In this document: one piece after another, positions 1 through 8,612 of the stretch | How positions within the stretch are numbered: the first letter of the stretch is position 1 | Layout: each line of letters begins with the position of its first letter | Origin: Oscillatoria sp. FACHB-1407 | Lineage (GTDB): Bacteria > Cyanobacteriota > Cyanobacteriia > Elainellales > Elainellaceae | Assembly: GCF_014697545.1 (NCBI RefSeq) | Contig: NZ_JACJSA010000011.1 | Location: 124,001 to 188,000, forward strand | Length of the DNA stretch: 64,000 nt | Direction: 5' to 3' | Position numbers and translations under genes: made by a program | Notes under the pieces: model-generated | The model's input: only the letters and a program-made list of their open reading frames with translations | What the model was told of the DNA's origin: nothing | The model's database searches: none

Positions 1-200
1 CTGACCAGCGTCGTTTTACCTGACCCAGACGGGCCTGTCAGAATGACAATTTGTCCTCTGGGAATACTGAGATTGATGTCAAACAACGCCTGCTTGCGGA
101 GTTCGCCCTGCCCAAAATAATAGTTCAAATGGCGAATGTGTACTGCAAGAGTTGGACGATTTGAACGTGCCTGCATTGAAGGCATTCGGTTCTTAAGCAT
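1..200 (-). CDS. devA: DevA-type ABC transporter ATP-binding protein (N-terminal part)
   Basis: This is the first 66 or so codons of an ABC ATPase; the rest lies beyond the window edge. Reading leftward from the ATG at 200-198, it opens with MLKNRMPSMQ, continues through a typical ABC A-loop/beta-strand region, and reaches a Walker A motif GPSGSGKTT near the edge. It starts about 20 bp after the stop of the DevC permease, so the two are almost certainly co-transcribed and form the inner-membrane part of a DevBCA-type exporter. In Anabaena DevBCA works with an outer-membrane TolC to export heterocyst glycolipid; the substrate here is unknown. The DevA assignment rests on the neighbour and the Walker A context, because the signature and Walker B motifs are outside the window. 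Confidence 0.85.
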   Translation of the reverse strand, partial: MLKNRMPSMQARSNRPTLAVHIRHLNYYFGQGELRKQALFDINLSIPRGQIVILTGPSGSGKTTLV

Positions 201-221
201 GAGCGATTTATTTGCAAAGAA

Positions 222-1379
222 TTAGCCAAACACTTCTGCGGGGTCGGTTGCCTGTACTTTACGAACGGCGATCGCACCCGATATTAAGCACATCAGAACT
301 GTTAACACAAACTGCGTTAATACTCGTTCCACCGTTAGCGCAAACAGCAAGCCTGTTGACTGAGCCGCAAGATGATATAACAATGCGCTTACAAGCAATC
401 CGGGGACAAAACCCAGGATTGAGAGAATCAGTGCCTCTTGCACCACGACACTTAATAGAAACCGATTCGTGTATCCCATCGCTTTCAACGTGGCGTATTC
501 TGACCCGTGATCTGCAATGTCGGTGTAGAGAATTTGATAAACCAACACACTTCCGACTGCAAACCCCATTCCTGATAACAAGGTAAATACAAATCCAATA
601 CTCGTGTTAGTTTGCCAATACGTCCGTTCCTGTTGGGCTAATTCGGCTTTTGTTAGAACAAAAACATCATCCGGAAGATGTTGACGCAGGGTTAACACAA
701 ACTGATGAATATCAATTCCGGGAATGGTTCTAATTAATCCAATATCAACACCCTCGGTAGCTTGAGGGCGAAACGGTGCAAAGATATTCAGGAACGTCTG
801 TTCACTTGTGATGATATTGCCATCTGCCGACGAAAAATCCGTTCCTAAGGTAAATGCGCCCATCACTTTAATATTGCGTCCTGCCAACTCGGTCGTTACA
901 CCTGCCGTTGCCGTTCCGACTTCCTGGCGCGATCGCCGATCCATTAAAACGGTGTTGGTCAACCACAAGCGATCGCGTTGAGTCTGCACCTCCGTAAGAT
1001 TAAACACTGCATCAGAGGGATTAAAGGCGAGTACGCGCACGGTACGCCCCATCTTGGTCACTGGATTTTTCCAATCAGCCAATTGAATATACAGTGGATA
1101 AACTGCCTCCACACCCCCAAAACTTTGGGCTTGATAGAGCCGCTTCAGGGGAAATGTTTCAGCTGCTGCCAGACGCGATCGCAAAGTACTGATAATCACC
1201 AGGTCAGCATTCAGGTGTTCAACTAATTGCACCTGACTGTCATACAGTGCGTTCTTAAATCCGGTAAACATAAACATGAGCAGCACTGCAAACGCAACAC
1301 TCGCCAGCGAAGTCATCAACTGCGCTCGATTGTGAATCAAGTTGAGCCACGCTAACGGGACTTGATGAGTGCTAAACAT
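222..1379 (-). CDS. devC: DevC-type ABC transporter permease
   Basis: This 385-residue inner-membrane permease belongs to the FtsX/MacB-like DevC family. It has one membrane segment near residues 21-43, a large periplasmic domain to about 255, and three more segments near 259-283, 310-335 and 350-375, which is the usual MacB-type topology. It ends with VRKVQATDPAEVFG, a DevC-like C-terminus also seen in the second devC of this window. devA follows after about 20 bp. The matching devB- and tolC-like genes lie on the opposite strand, beyond a 700-bp divergent region. The leader just upstream of its ATG is made of repeat sequence (family B fragment), including a G-rich stretch at ribosome-binding distance. 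Confidence 0.9.
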   Translation of the reverse strand: MFSTHQVPLAWLNLIHNRAQLMTSLASVAFAVLLMFMFTGFKNALYDSQVQLVEHLNADLVIISTLRSRLAAAETFPLKRLYQAQSFGGVEAVYPLYIQLADWKNPVTKMGRTVRVLAFNPSDAVFNLTEVQTQRDRLWLTNTVLMDRRSRQEVGTATAGVTTELAGRNIKVMGAFTLGTDFSSADGNIITSEQTFLNIFAPFRPQATEGVDIGLIRTIPGIDIHQFVLTLRQHLPDDVFVLTKAELAQQERTYWQTNTSIGFVFTLLSGMGFAVGSVLVYQILYTDIADHGSEYATLKAMGYTNRFLLSVVVQEALILSILGFVPGLLVSALLYHLAAQSTGLLFALTVERVLTQFVLTVLMCLISGAIAVRKVQATDPAEVFG

Positions 1380-1384
1380 GCATT

Positions 1385-1435
1385 CACACCCCCTGGTTTT
1401 ATTTCCAAACCCTATCTGTGAATAGCAGTACTAAG
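1385..1435. repeat. family B repeat fragment in the devC leader
   Basis: This is the right-hand 46 bp of the family B repeat (full copies at 24123-24239 and 48978-49095). It shares GGTTTTATTTCCAAACCCTA and GAATAGCAGTA and is followed by CTAAG, the same pentamer type that flanks the full copies. It begins only a few bases upstream of the devC start codon. Confidence 0.75.
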
Positions 1436-2077
1436 TAACTGGCAGAATTAAACATCAGAAATTAAATCTTTTATCATCCGCTGTGTGGGCAGAAGGTTCT
1501 TTGGATTTCATATTAAATTGGCTCTACGTGCTTAAAAAGAACTGTGTCCACCTATGAGCTTTCGTTCGTAATCTGATCAATACAGTACAGAACTGCTAAT
1601 CTTCATCCAATCTAAATGGATTTTTAGAAGGTTGTCCAGAACAAAAGTTAGTTAAAAGTAAGGTTTCAATATTACATGATCAAACAGGTAATATTACTTT
1701 TTTGGAGGTTGCTCTACTAGAATGTAAGTGACTGTAAGGTAAGTATCATATCTCAGAATCTCAACACACTTCCAACCAGTCAAAAACCAGACTCAAGTTA
1801 TTCTAAATTGACTAAAGATTATAACAATGGGTTCCAAAGAATTCTTTTGTCAAAAATAGATTTGTTATAGTGATTTTGAAAGTGATGGTAAGAACTGATA
1901 TGCAGTTGGGTATAACTAAGTTGGACATCTCAACAGTAGCAAAATAGAGATGTTTGAAGAGTTATAGAAAGCATTGATTTTAAGCATGGGGTGCTCAAGA
2001 TTAGCTCTTCGTATTTCCCTCGTCTTGCAGCGTAACGAGATATTCCACTCACCTCACAAGCTTTTGAAGGCAAATCT
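1436..2077. other. divergent intergenic region between devC and the devB operon
   Basis: About 640 bp of AT-rich sequence without a convincing gene. It must hold the promoters for both the leftward devCA and the rightward operon. I looked for an NtcA-type site; GTA and TAC half-sites at 1568-1583 are 10 bp apart rather than 8, so I do not call one. The short open frame at 1974-2180 overlaps the next gene and has no coding character. Confidence 0.5.
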
Positions 2078-2770
2078 ATGCTATCCAGGCGACTACTTGC
2101 CTCCCATTTCGATCGCTTCGATGAACTGCTTTGTAATCAGGGCACCTTTCAACCTACCACCCATTCCTCAATATCTCTAACAAAGGCTAAAAGCCAGCTA
2201 AACCAAGGCTATCCACCAACCCACTCGCAATCTACAACATCCAATGATGTTGAACCAGTTGCATACAATGCAAAAGACAAAATCGTGGGTTATCTCTCAC
2301 TTCTAGAATCATTTATGGATATTCTGGAGCAAAATCTGAAACGGAATTTAGTGTTTCAGGCTGAAACTGAAATTGGCACGGATCTGGTCAATCAAGCAGA
2401 AAAGTTTCTCTCACACCATACTCACCGTTCTACATCAGAAGAGAATATCAGCATTATTCACTCTGTAGCCTCTGTTGTATTGGTGAGTGCTGTTTTAGAG
2501 CGCATCCTGCGACTGCTAGGGCGAGAAAAGCTTCAATCAATGTCAATATATGGCGCGGATGACTTTGAGCAACTCAATCACCTCATCAATGGTTTGGAAG
2601 ATGTCAAAGTGATTGATTCATCAACCGCTCAACAGATTTGTTTCTGGTTGAGTTTACGAGAAAAAGTGGTGATGAATCAGCCAGAACAACTTGATCCGGC
2701 TGATATTCAACACATGATTGGAGGCACTCGCACCTTACTGGAAACCGTTGTTAAACCTGCATTTACTTAA
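2078..2770 (+). CDS. hypothetical protein at the head of the exporter operon
   Basis: This 230-residue protein is of unrecognised family. It is soluble, with no signal peptide or membrane segment. Residues 1-65 are low in predicted structure and rich in Ser, Thr, Gln and Pro; residues 70-225 look helical. A GAAGG sequence seven bases before the ATG supports the start. The next gene, the DevB-like adaptor, begins 30 bp downstream, so the two are probably co-transcribed. A regulatory or assembly role for the exporter is possible, but nothing in the sequence shows it. An upstream frame from 1974 overlaps it and was discounted. Confidence 0.7.
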   Translation: MLSRRLLASHFDRFDELLCNQGTFQPTTHSSISLTKAKSQLNQGYPPTHSQSTTSNDVEPVAYNAKDKIVGYLSLLESFMDILEQNLKRNLVFQAETEIGTDLVNQAEKFLSHHTHRSTSEENISIIHSVASVVLVSAVLERILRLLGREKLQSMSIYGADDFEQLNHLINGLEDVKVIDSSTAQQICFWLSLREKVVMNQPEQLDPADIQHMIGGTRTLLETVVKPAFT

Positions 2771-2800
2771 GAGCCTAATTATTCCAGGAGCAAAACCAGC

Positions 2801-4030
2801 ATGAGCCGTCAAGGATCTGTACAACTCAAGCCACTTCATCAAAAAATCGGGCAAACCCTTGGATTTGTTTTAGCCATCACGACTGGGGTTGGCGGAGGAT
2901 TGACGGTGTTGCAGTGGCGATCGCTGCAACAGGCTCCCGTTCCAGTGACGGCAGACATCCCCTCTGAACCAACGGTCGTTGTGGCGTTGGGACGAATCGA
3001 GCCAGAAGGCGAGGTGATTAACGTTGCAGGTTTAACGGGCGAGAAGGTTAAGGAGCTTTTTGTTGAAGAGGGAGATGTTGTTGAGAAGGGCAGCGTTTTA
3101 GCTCATTTAGATGCCTATAATGAGCGGTTAGCCGAGCGCAACTATGCCGAAAGCCAATTAATTGAGGCACGGAATCAGTTACGGGCTGAAACTCGCTTTG
3201 GCCAAGCTCAAATTCAGGAAGCACGGACTCGTTTACAGCAGGTCGATCGCCCCCAATCCCTGCAAATCCAGGCTCAACAGGATGCTGTGGATCAAGCGAG
3301 AGCACAACTCGATCTGGCAGAAATTAACTTAACCCGCTATCAGAACTTGTATCAGCAGGGGGCAATTCCTCGGATTCAACTCGATGAACAAATGACTAAA
3401 GTGCGGGATGCTCAGGAAACGTTGAGCCGCGCTCAAACCACGATGGCTCAATACATTGCTCAACAAAATACTGCCGTTAACAATGCGATCGCTCAGGTTG
3501 GCTCTGCCCAAACTAATCTGGCGCGATCGCAACTACAAACTCAAGTTGAGGTGGCTGCCCGTAACTTACAACTGGCAGAGGAACGGTTAGAGCGCACCAT
3601 TATTCGATCACCCCGGCAGGGTCAGGTGCTCAACGTCATCACTGATCCGGGTGAAACAATTAGTGATCAGGGCATCTTACAAATGGGCGATACTCGCCAG
3701 ATGTATGTGATTGCCGAAGTTGATGAAGCCAATATCGGTTTGGTTGCTGTAGGACAACGAGCCACCATTAGCGATCGCAACGGTACTCTTGAAACGCCTC
3801 TAACGGGGCAGGTCGATAGAATTGGCAGACAGGTTTTAAGGAATCAAGCGTTGGATAGTGACCCGACTGCCAATGTGGATAGGCGCATTATTGAAGTCCG
3901 AATTCGACTCGACCAGAGTAACGCTGTTGCAGCACTCACCAATCTCCAAGTGGATGCTGAGATTCAAGTGAGAGAGCCTGTTCACTCACCAGAGCAAGAA
4001 GTAAACAGGACTGATAACACGGTTCCTTAG
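2801..4030 (+). CDS. devB: DevB-like periplasmic adaptor (HlyD/membrane fusion protein family)
   Basis: This 409-residue protein has the order expected of a DevB-type adaptor: an N-terminal membrane anchor near residues 17-34, a first lipoyl half-motif (KELFVEEGDVVEKGSVLAHLD region, about 78-105), a long Gln/Ala-rich coiled coil at about 110-265, a second lipoyl half around 267-287 (IIRSPRQGQVLNV), and a beta-barrel region to about 395. The adaptor bridges a DevCA pump in the inner membrane to a TolC channel. The pump genes devC and devA run divergently, 1.4 kb upstream. A TolC-like gene lies two genes downstream in the same operon. The gene symbol follows this context; the transported molecule is unknown. 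Confidence 0.88.
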   Translation: MSRQGSVQLKPLHQKIGQTLGFVLAITTGVGGGLTVLQWRSLQQAPVPVTADIPSEPTVVVALGRIEPEGEVINVAGLTGEKVKELFVEEGDVVEKGSVLAHLDAYNERLAERNYAESQLIEARNQLRAETRFGQAQIQEARTRLQQVDRPQSLQIQAQQDAVDQARAQLDLAEINLTRYQNLYQQGAIPRIQLDEQMTKVRDAQETLSRAQTTMAQYIAQQNTAVNNAIAQVGSAQTNLARSQLQTQVEVAARNLQLAEERLERTIIRSPRQGQVLNVITDPGETISDQGILQMGDTRQMYVIAEVDEANIGLVAVGQRATISDRNGTLETPLTGQVDRIGRQVLRNQALDSDPTANVDRRIIEVRIRLDQSNAVAALTNLQVDAEIQVREPVHSPEQEVNRTDNTVP

Positions 4031-4107
4031 GCGAACGGAGCGGCCCACTTGAAACATAAACAGTTGAGCATGGTGTGCAGCAATCTCATATTAAGTGAAG
4101 CAATCCT

Positions 4108-4902
4108 ATGGCAACGACAGCACTTTCTGAAGACATAAAACAAGATATGGCAAGCATCGATGGCACACCAGCCAATCACTTTAGTGATGCCTTTGATAGT
4201 TCTTTTAATGATGTATCAGATGAAGAATTTGTAACGGATACCCCTGAACAAACATCCCTATTTCTAGCTGCAAAACTGACTGCCACCAGCATAGTGAGTT
4301 TGATGGCAACCTGTGGTATTGGCTCTTTGCTGACCAATCAAACCACTGTCCAGGTCAATCCTGTCGTTGAACCTGCCACCTCACCTGACATCACAGCCCC
4401 AACTCCAGATCGCCGCACTCCTACAGCAGCGATCGCCCAACCTACCGTTCCTACCATACCAGAACCTTCTAACTCAGTTGAGTTTTCCTCGTCTCAGAAA
4501 ACTCAGCAATTAGTGGAAAGTACTTTGACTGAATACCACGCACTACTGCAAGACAGCCTGACAACAAATCCCCCTGCTATAAGACCTGCACCACCAGTGT
4601 CCACCTCTCCTCAACGTGTAGAAAGCCTCTCAAGTGACGCACCAGATCAACTACGTCAACCGGAATTAAATGCTGCAATTACAACTACCCAAACTGCATC
4701 ACCTACTATTCCACCTGCTTTAGCAACGCCATCTCCTGAAGTCCCTCCTCCGCTTGCATCTGCCGAACTTACATCCCCCGAACTGATATCGCCTGAACTG
4801 ATGCCTCCCAATACCACATCCTCCAATGCGATTTCTCCCGATCTACCATCTGTCTCAGCTAAACCTCCATCATTGAAGTTCTTTCCGCATCCCCCGAACT
4901 GA
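4108..4902 (+). CDS. single-pass, proline-rich envelope protein between devB and tolC
   Basis: This 264-residue protein is of no recognised family. Residues 1-48 are acidic and probably cytoplasmic. Residues 50-72 (LFLAAKLTATSIVSLMATC core) form one membrane segment. The remaining 190 residues are rich in Pro, Thr and Ser, with a short repeat based on SPEL near the C-terminus, and would span the periplasm as an extended chain. The layout resembles TonB in outline, but no TonB C-terminal domain is present. It lies 77 bp after devB and 51 bp before tolC, so an accessory role in the export complex or cell-wall contact is a reasonable inference. The antisense frame across the repeat is a shadow. 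Confidence 0.7.
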   Translation: MATTALSEDIKQDMASIDGTPANHFSDAFDSSFNDVSDEEFVTDTPEQTSLFLAAKLTATSIVSLMATCGIGSLLTNQTTVQVNPVVEPATSPDITAPTPDRRTPTAAIAQPTVPTIPEPSNSVEFSSSQKTQQLVESTLTEYHALLQDSLTTNPPAIRPAPPVSTSPQRVESLSSDAPDQLRQPELNAAITTTQTASPTIPPALATPSPEVPPPLASAELTSPELISPELMPPNTTSSNAISPDLPSVSAKPPSLKFFPHPPN

Positions 4903-4953
4903 TACACCCTGGTGAGGTGCGGTGATTGAAACGCATCCAGACTCTAGAGCCAT

Positions 4954-6888
4954 ATGAACAGACACATTTCCTATCCACTTATCGCTATTGGTATTGGTAC
5001 CTTCATCACCACTGCTCCTTCCAGATCTGCTGATGCGCTTCCATCACCCAATGTCTCTTCTAGTGATGAGGATGCTGTATCTATCTCAGCAAAGCGATTG
5101 GTTGCAACAGAGACTCAATCTCGTGTTGAGCAACACACACCAGAAAGAATGGTTGAGAGAATATATCCTGTTTCTTTTACGAATGAAATATCTTTCTATC
5201 CTGCTGAATTTATAGTCGAAGGATCTGTTCGGTTAACAAGGCTCACATCACAGTCTGCACGAGAGTCAACAGAAGTCATTATAGAAAAACCAACAGGGGC
5301 GATCGCCCCCGGTGAAGTACCACCGATGAGAAAAGTGGGTTCTGCCATTGAAAGTGATCCAATCCTTGAAACAGTTCAATCTGTAGAAAATCAAGCCATT
5401 GAGACAGCACAACCCATTGATGAAGCAACTCCCACGATTGAATCTGACACGATTGAATCTGACACTATTGAAGCTAATACTGTTGAAGCTAATACCGTTG
5501 AATCTGACACTATTGAATCTGAGAGTTCTGCATCCACACCTCTCGATCCTGATAGCAATCCCCTCTTTGTCCCAACTCAACCCGAACAGGTGCGAATTGT
5601 TGACACCCAAGCCATCACCCTGGAACAGGCTGTGGAGTTAGCGTTTCGGAATAATCCCGAATTGCAAATTGCTACTCTGGAGTTGACGAGAAATCAAGCG
5701 GCTGTACGAGAAGCCAGAGCAGCCCTGTTACCGACCCTTGATTTTCGGTCAGGTTTGACAATTCAAGAAACTCAGGAAAATAGCTTAACCGACCAACTAT
5801 CCCAACTTCTTCCGGAGCAAGATCAACCAGAACAGGACGACGCAGATATTAACGTGCAAGGCACGCTGCGGCTTGATTACGATCTCTACACGGGTGGGCG
5901 GCGATCGGCTTTAATTCGTGCGGCGGAGGCTAGAGTCCGTTTGCAGGAGCTACAGGTGGAGGTGGTTTCTGAACAGTTACGCCTGGATGTAACTTCAGAT
6001 TACTACGACCTGCAAGAGGCAGATGAGCAAGTCCGCATTGCCAGAGCCTCGCTGGTAGAGGCACAGCAGAACTTACGAGATACTCAAGCACTCGAACAGG
6101 CGGGAGTCGGAACCCGTTTTGATGTGTTGCAATCTGAGGTGAATCTTGCCAACATTCAGCAGGAACTCACTCAAGCATTGAGTGTTCAACGCACTGCACA
6201 ACGCCAGTTAGCCCAACGACTCAATCTCGCTTCTCAAGTTGACATTGCCACGGCTGATCCCATAGCACCGACAGAAGCCTGGGAGTTGAGCCTGGAGGAT
6301 AGCATCGTGCTGTCCTTTCAAAATCGAGCAGAACTGCAACAACAACTGTTGCAACGGGAGATCAATCAGGAACAGCGACGGGTGGAACTGGCGCAAAACC
6401 GTCCTCAAGTGTCGTTATTTGCTCAATACGATGTGTCTGATGTCCTGAATCGGGATGAAGACGTTGATGGAACCTATAGTTTTGGAGTGCAGATGAGCTG
6501 GCAATTGTTCGATGGGGGTGCATCCAGGGCAAGAGCCGATCAATCGGAGACAGACATTCTCATTGCAGAACAACGATTTGCAGATACACGCAATCAAATT
6601 CGGTTTCAAGTTGAAGAGGCATTCCTGTCTTTACAAGCCAACCAAAACAACATTAATACAGCTCAATTGGCGATCGCCCAGGCAACAGAAGCGTTGCGGT
6701 TAGCACGTTTGCGGTTTCAAGCAGGGGTGGGGACGCAGACGGATGTGTTGCGATCGCAGACGGAGTTAACGCGAGCACAGGTCAATTTGCTACGGGCAAC
6801 CCTGGGCTACAACCGATCGCTGGTTACCTTGAGACGAGCCGTCAATTATTCAAGGCAGTCTCCGCGTCCCCAAGTTGTCACGATTTAG
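4954..6888 (+). CDS. TolC-like outer-membrane efflux protein with long N-terminal extension
   Basis: This 644-residue protein has a signal peptide (about residues 1-29), then a 175-residue extension, then two OEP (TolC-family) repeats from about 206 to 640. The start of the TolC core is clear at ITLEQAVELAFRNNPELQIA, and the second half has GVGTQTDVLRSQTELTRAQV. Such channels work as trimers and connect to the DevB-type adaptor. The extension is unusual: around residues 160-192 it has a run of near-identical five-residue units of the type IESDT/VEANT, likely from DNA slippage. The gene sits between the proline-rich protein and the rhamnose genes, all in one direction. Confidence 0.9.
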   Translation: MNRHISYPLIAIGIGTFITTAPSRSADALPSPNVSSSDEDAVSISAKRLVATETQSRVEQHTPERMVERIYPVSFTNEISFYPAEFIVEGSVRLTRLTSQSARESTEVIIEKPTGAIAPGEVPPMRKVGSAIESDPILETVQSVENQAIETAQPIDEATPTIESDTIESDTIEANTVEANTVESDTIESESSASTPLDPDSNPLFVPTQPEQVRIVDTQAITLEQAVELAFRNNPELQIATLELTRNQAAVREARAALLPTLDFRSGLTIQETQENSLTDQLSQLLPEQDQPEQDDADINVQGTLRLDYDLYTGGRRSALIRAAEARVRLQELQVEVVSEQLRLDVTSDYYDLQEADEQVRIARASLVEAQQNLRDTQALEQAGVGTRFDVLQSEVNLANIQQELTQALSVQRTAQRQLAQRLNLASQVDIATADPIAPTEAWELSLEDSIVLSFQNRAELQQQLLQREINQEQRRVELAQNRPQVSLFAQYDVSDVLNRDEDVDGTYSFGVQMSWQLFDGGASRARADQSETDILIAEQRFADTRNQIRFQVEEAFLSLQANQNNINTAQLAIAQATEALRLARLRFQAGVGTQTDVLRSQTELTRAQVNLLRATLGYNRSLVTLRRAVNYSRQSPRPQVVTI

Positions 6889-6926
6889 TAACTCATTTGA
6901 ACATTTGCAGAATCTCAGAGGTTGAG

Positions 6927-7472
6927 ATGATTGTAATTTCTACTGTTATTCCCGATGTTTTAGTGATTGAACCTAGAGTCTTTGAAGATGAGCGTGGATT
7001 CTTTTTGGAAAGCTTTAATCAAAGCAAATTTTTAGAAAGAACTGGGCTCAACTTCACCTTTGTTCAAGACAACCATTCACGCTCAACACAACATGTTTTG
7101 CGTGGCTTACATTATCAAATTCAACATCCTCAGGGAAAACTCGTTCGTGTCGTCGTGGGAGAAATTTTAGATGTGGCAGTTGATATTCGTCGCAGTTCTC
7201 CCACCTTTGGGCAATGGGTCAGTTGTGTTTTAAGTGCTGAGAACAAACGTCAGTTGTGGGTGCCCCCCGGTATGGCTCACGGGTTTTTAGTGATGTCAGA
7301 GGTGGCTGAAGTGTTGTACAAAACTACCGATTATTATGCCCCTCAATACGAACGCAGCATTGTATGGAATGACCCAGACTTAGCGATCGCCTGGAACCTT
7401 ACGACATCCCCGATTCTGTCTCCTAAAGACAAAAACGCAGTCCCTTTGAAAGATGCTGAGGTGTATGTGTGA
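6927..7472 (+). CDS. rfbC: dTDP-4-dehydrorhamnose 3,5-epimerase
   Basis: RfbC/RmlC catalyses the third step of dTDP-L-rhamnose synthesis. The 181-residue product has the family length. The motif LRGLHYQ carries the catalytic His (about 62), with the conserved Lys a few residues later and the VAVDIRRSSPTFG and VPPGMAHGFLV segments of the cupin fold. I place the start at 6927 (MIVISTVIPD) because homology begins there and GAGGTTGAG precedes it at a suitable distance; an in-frame ATG-like start at 6897 would add ten unrelated residues. The stop overlaps the rfbD start by one base (TGATG), which implies translational coupling. Confidence 0.95.
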   Translation: MIVISTVIPDVLVIEPRVFEDERGFFLESFNQSKFLERTGLNFTFVQDNHSRSTQHVLRGLHYQIQHPQGKLVRVVVGEILDVAVDIRRSSPTFGQWVSCVLSAENKRQLWVPPGMAHGFLVMSEVAEVLYKTTDYYAPQYERSIVWNDPDLAIAWNLTTSPILSPKDKNAVPLKDAEVYV

Positions 7473-8383
7473 TGCGGATTCTTTTAATAGGTAAACATGG
7501 GCAGTTGGGGCATGATCTGCTCCCGGTGTTAATGGCTGTGGGGGAAGTGCGTGCCGTTGGGCGAGAAACGCTAGATCTCGAAAATCTATCTGCGATTTGT
7601 CAGCTTCTCAAGCAGATTCGCCCCACGATCATTGTGAATACGGCAGCGTACACGGCGGTCGATCGCGCTGAAATTGACTTAGAACGGGCGAATGCTATCA
7701 ATGGTATAGCCCCAACCGTGATGGCTGAAGTTGCCCAAAATCTTGGCTCGGCTCTAATTCACATTTCTACTGACTATGTGTTTGATGGGAAGAAAAACAC
7801 GCCCTATCTAGAAGACGACATTACCAAACCGATCAACGCCTATGGTCAATCCAAACTGTTAGGCGAACAAGGGGTGCGACAGATGTGCGATCGCCATGCG
7901 ATTTTGCGAACAGCCTGGGTCTATGGAGCCAATAGCAAAGGCAACTTTGTCAAAACGATGTTGCGATTAGGAGCCGAACGGGAGGAGGTGTCAGTGGTGA
8001 TGGATCAGGTGGGTTGTCCGACCTGGACGGGCGATCTGGCTCAGGCGATCGCTCAATTTGCCTTTCACCTCCGTCCTGACTCGCCCAACCCGCCAATCGG
8101 CATCTATCACTACACCAATAGTGGTGCGATTAGCTGGTATGACTTCGCAGTTGCCATATTTGAAGAAGCGGCGTTAATGGGCTTTCCACTTAAAATCCAA
8201 CGGGTCATCCCAATCTCCAGTGCGGACTATCCCAGTCCAACGGTTCGCCCTGCCTATTCCGTTCTGTCGGGTCACAAAACATCTGCTCGTTTGGGTAGCC
8301 CTGCTCCTTATTGGCGGCACTCGCTACGCCAGATGCTCAAACAACTGTCCAAAGCATTCTATAGCACCTCCCAGGCGAGTTAA
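7472..8383 (+). CDS. rfbD: dTDP-4-dehydrorhamnose reductase
   Basis: RfbD/RmlD reduces dTDP-6-deoxy-L-lyxo-4-hexulose to dTDP-L-rhamnose with NAD(P)H. The 303-residue protein starts with a Rossmann motif (GKHGQLGHDL), then has NTAAYTAVDRAE, STDYVFDG and the catalytic YGQSK (YxxxK) of the extended short-chain dehydrogenase family. The ATG at 7472 overlaps the rfbC stop by one base. The C-terminus is complete. A gap of about 230 bp follows before rfbA, larger than the other gaps in this operon. Confidence 0.95.
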   Translation: MRILLIGKHGQLGHDLLPVLMAVGEVRAVGRETLDLENLSAICQLLKQIRPTIIVNTAAYTAVDRAEIDLERANAINGIAPTVMAEVAQNLGSALIHISTDYVFDGKKNTPYLEDDITKPINAYGQSKLLGEQGVRQMCDRHAILRTAWVYGANSKGNFVKTMLRLGAEREEVSVVMDQVGCPTWTGDLAQAIAQFAFHLRPDSPNPPIGIYHYTNSGAISWYDFAVAIFEEAALMGFPLKIQRVIPISSADYPSPTVRPAYSVLSGHKTSARLGSPAPYWRHSLRQMLKQLSKAFYSTSQAS

Positions 8384-8612
8384 GGAATGTCGGAGTTCCC
8401 CTATGCCCCCATCCTCACGATCCCCTTGCTTGCTCTAGCCAACATGCCATTTTCGGCGTTGCTGAATGCAAATACGATTCTCGAAACCTGACCGCTGCTG
8501 TGCGGGTGTTTCGCGAAACGCTCCTCCGAAATTCATATGTTGGATCAGCAACACCCAATTTCAACAACACCCAATTATTGATGTCTACTGCTCTTTCCCT
8601 CATGGAACCCTT
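8384..8612. other. spacer between rfbD and rfbA with a short palindrome
   Basis: This 229-bp spacer breaks the otherwise tight rhamnose operon. It holds the perfect palindrome GTTTCGCGAAAC (8508-8519), the core of the larger palindrome at 23309-23328, and two copies of AACACCCAATT. It may hold an internal promoter or a decayed repeat; no gene is convincing. Confidence 0.45.

Noticed and set aside
1568-1583. Possible NtcA site upstream of the exporter genes
   Set aside because: The GTA and TAC halves are 10 bp apart, while NtcA sites need 8.
5266-5610. Open frame antisense to the TolC extension
   Set aside because: It is produced by the repetitive codons on the other strand and has no start signal or protein-like character.
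8466-8612. N-terminal extension of rfbA
   Set aside because: The 49 extra residues precede the universal LAGGKGTRLRP start of the enzyme and show no similarity to the family.
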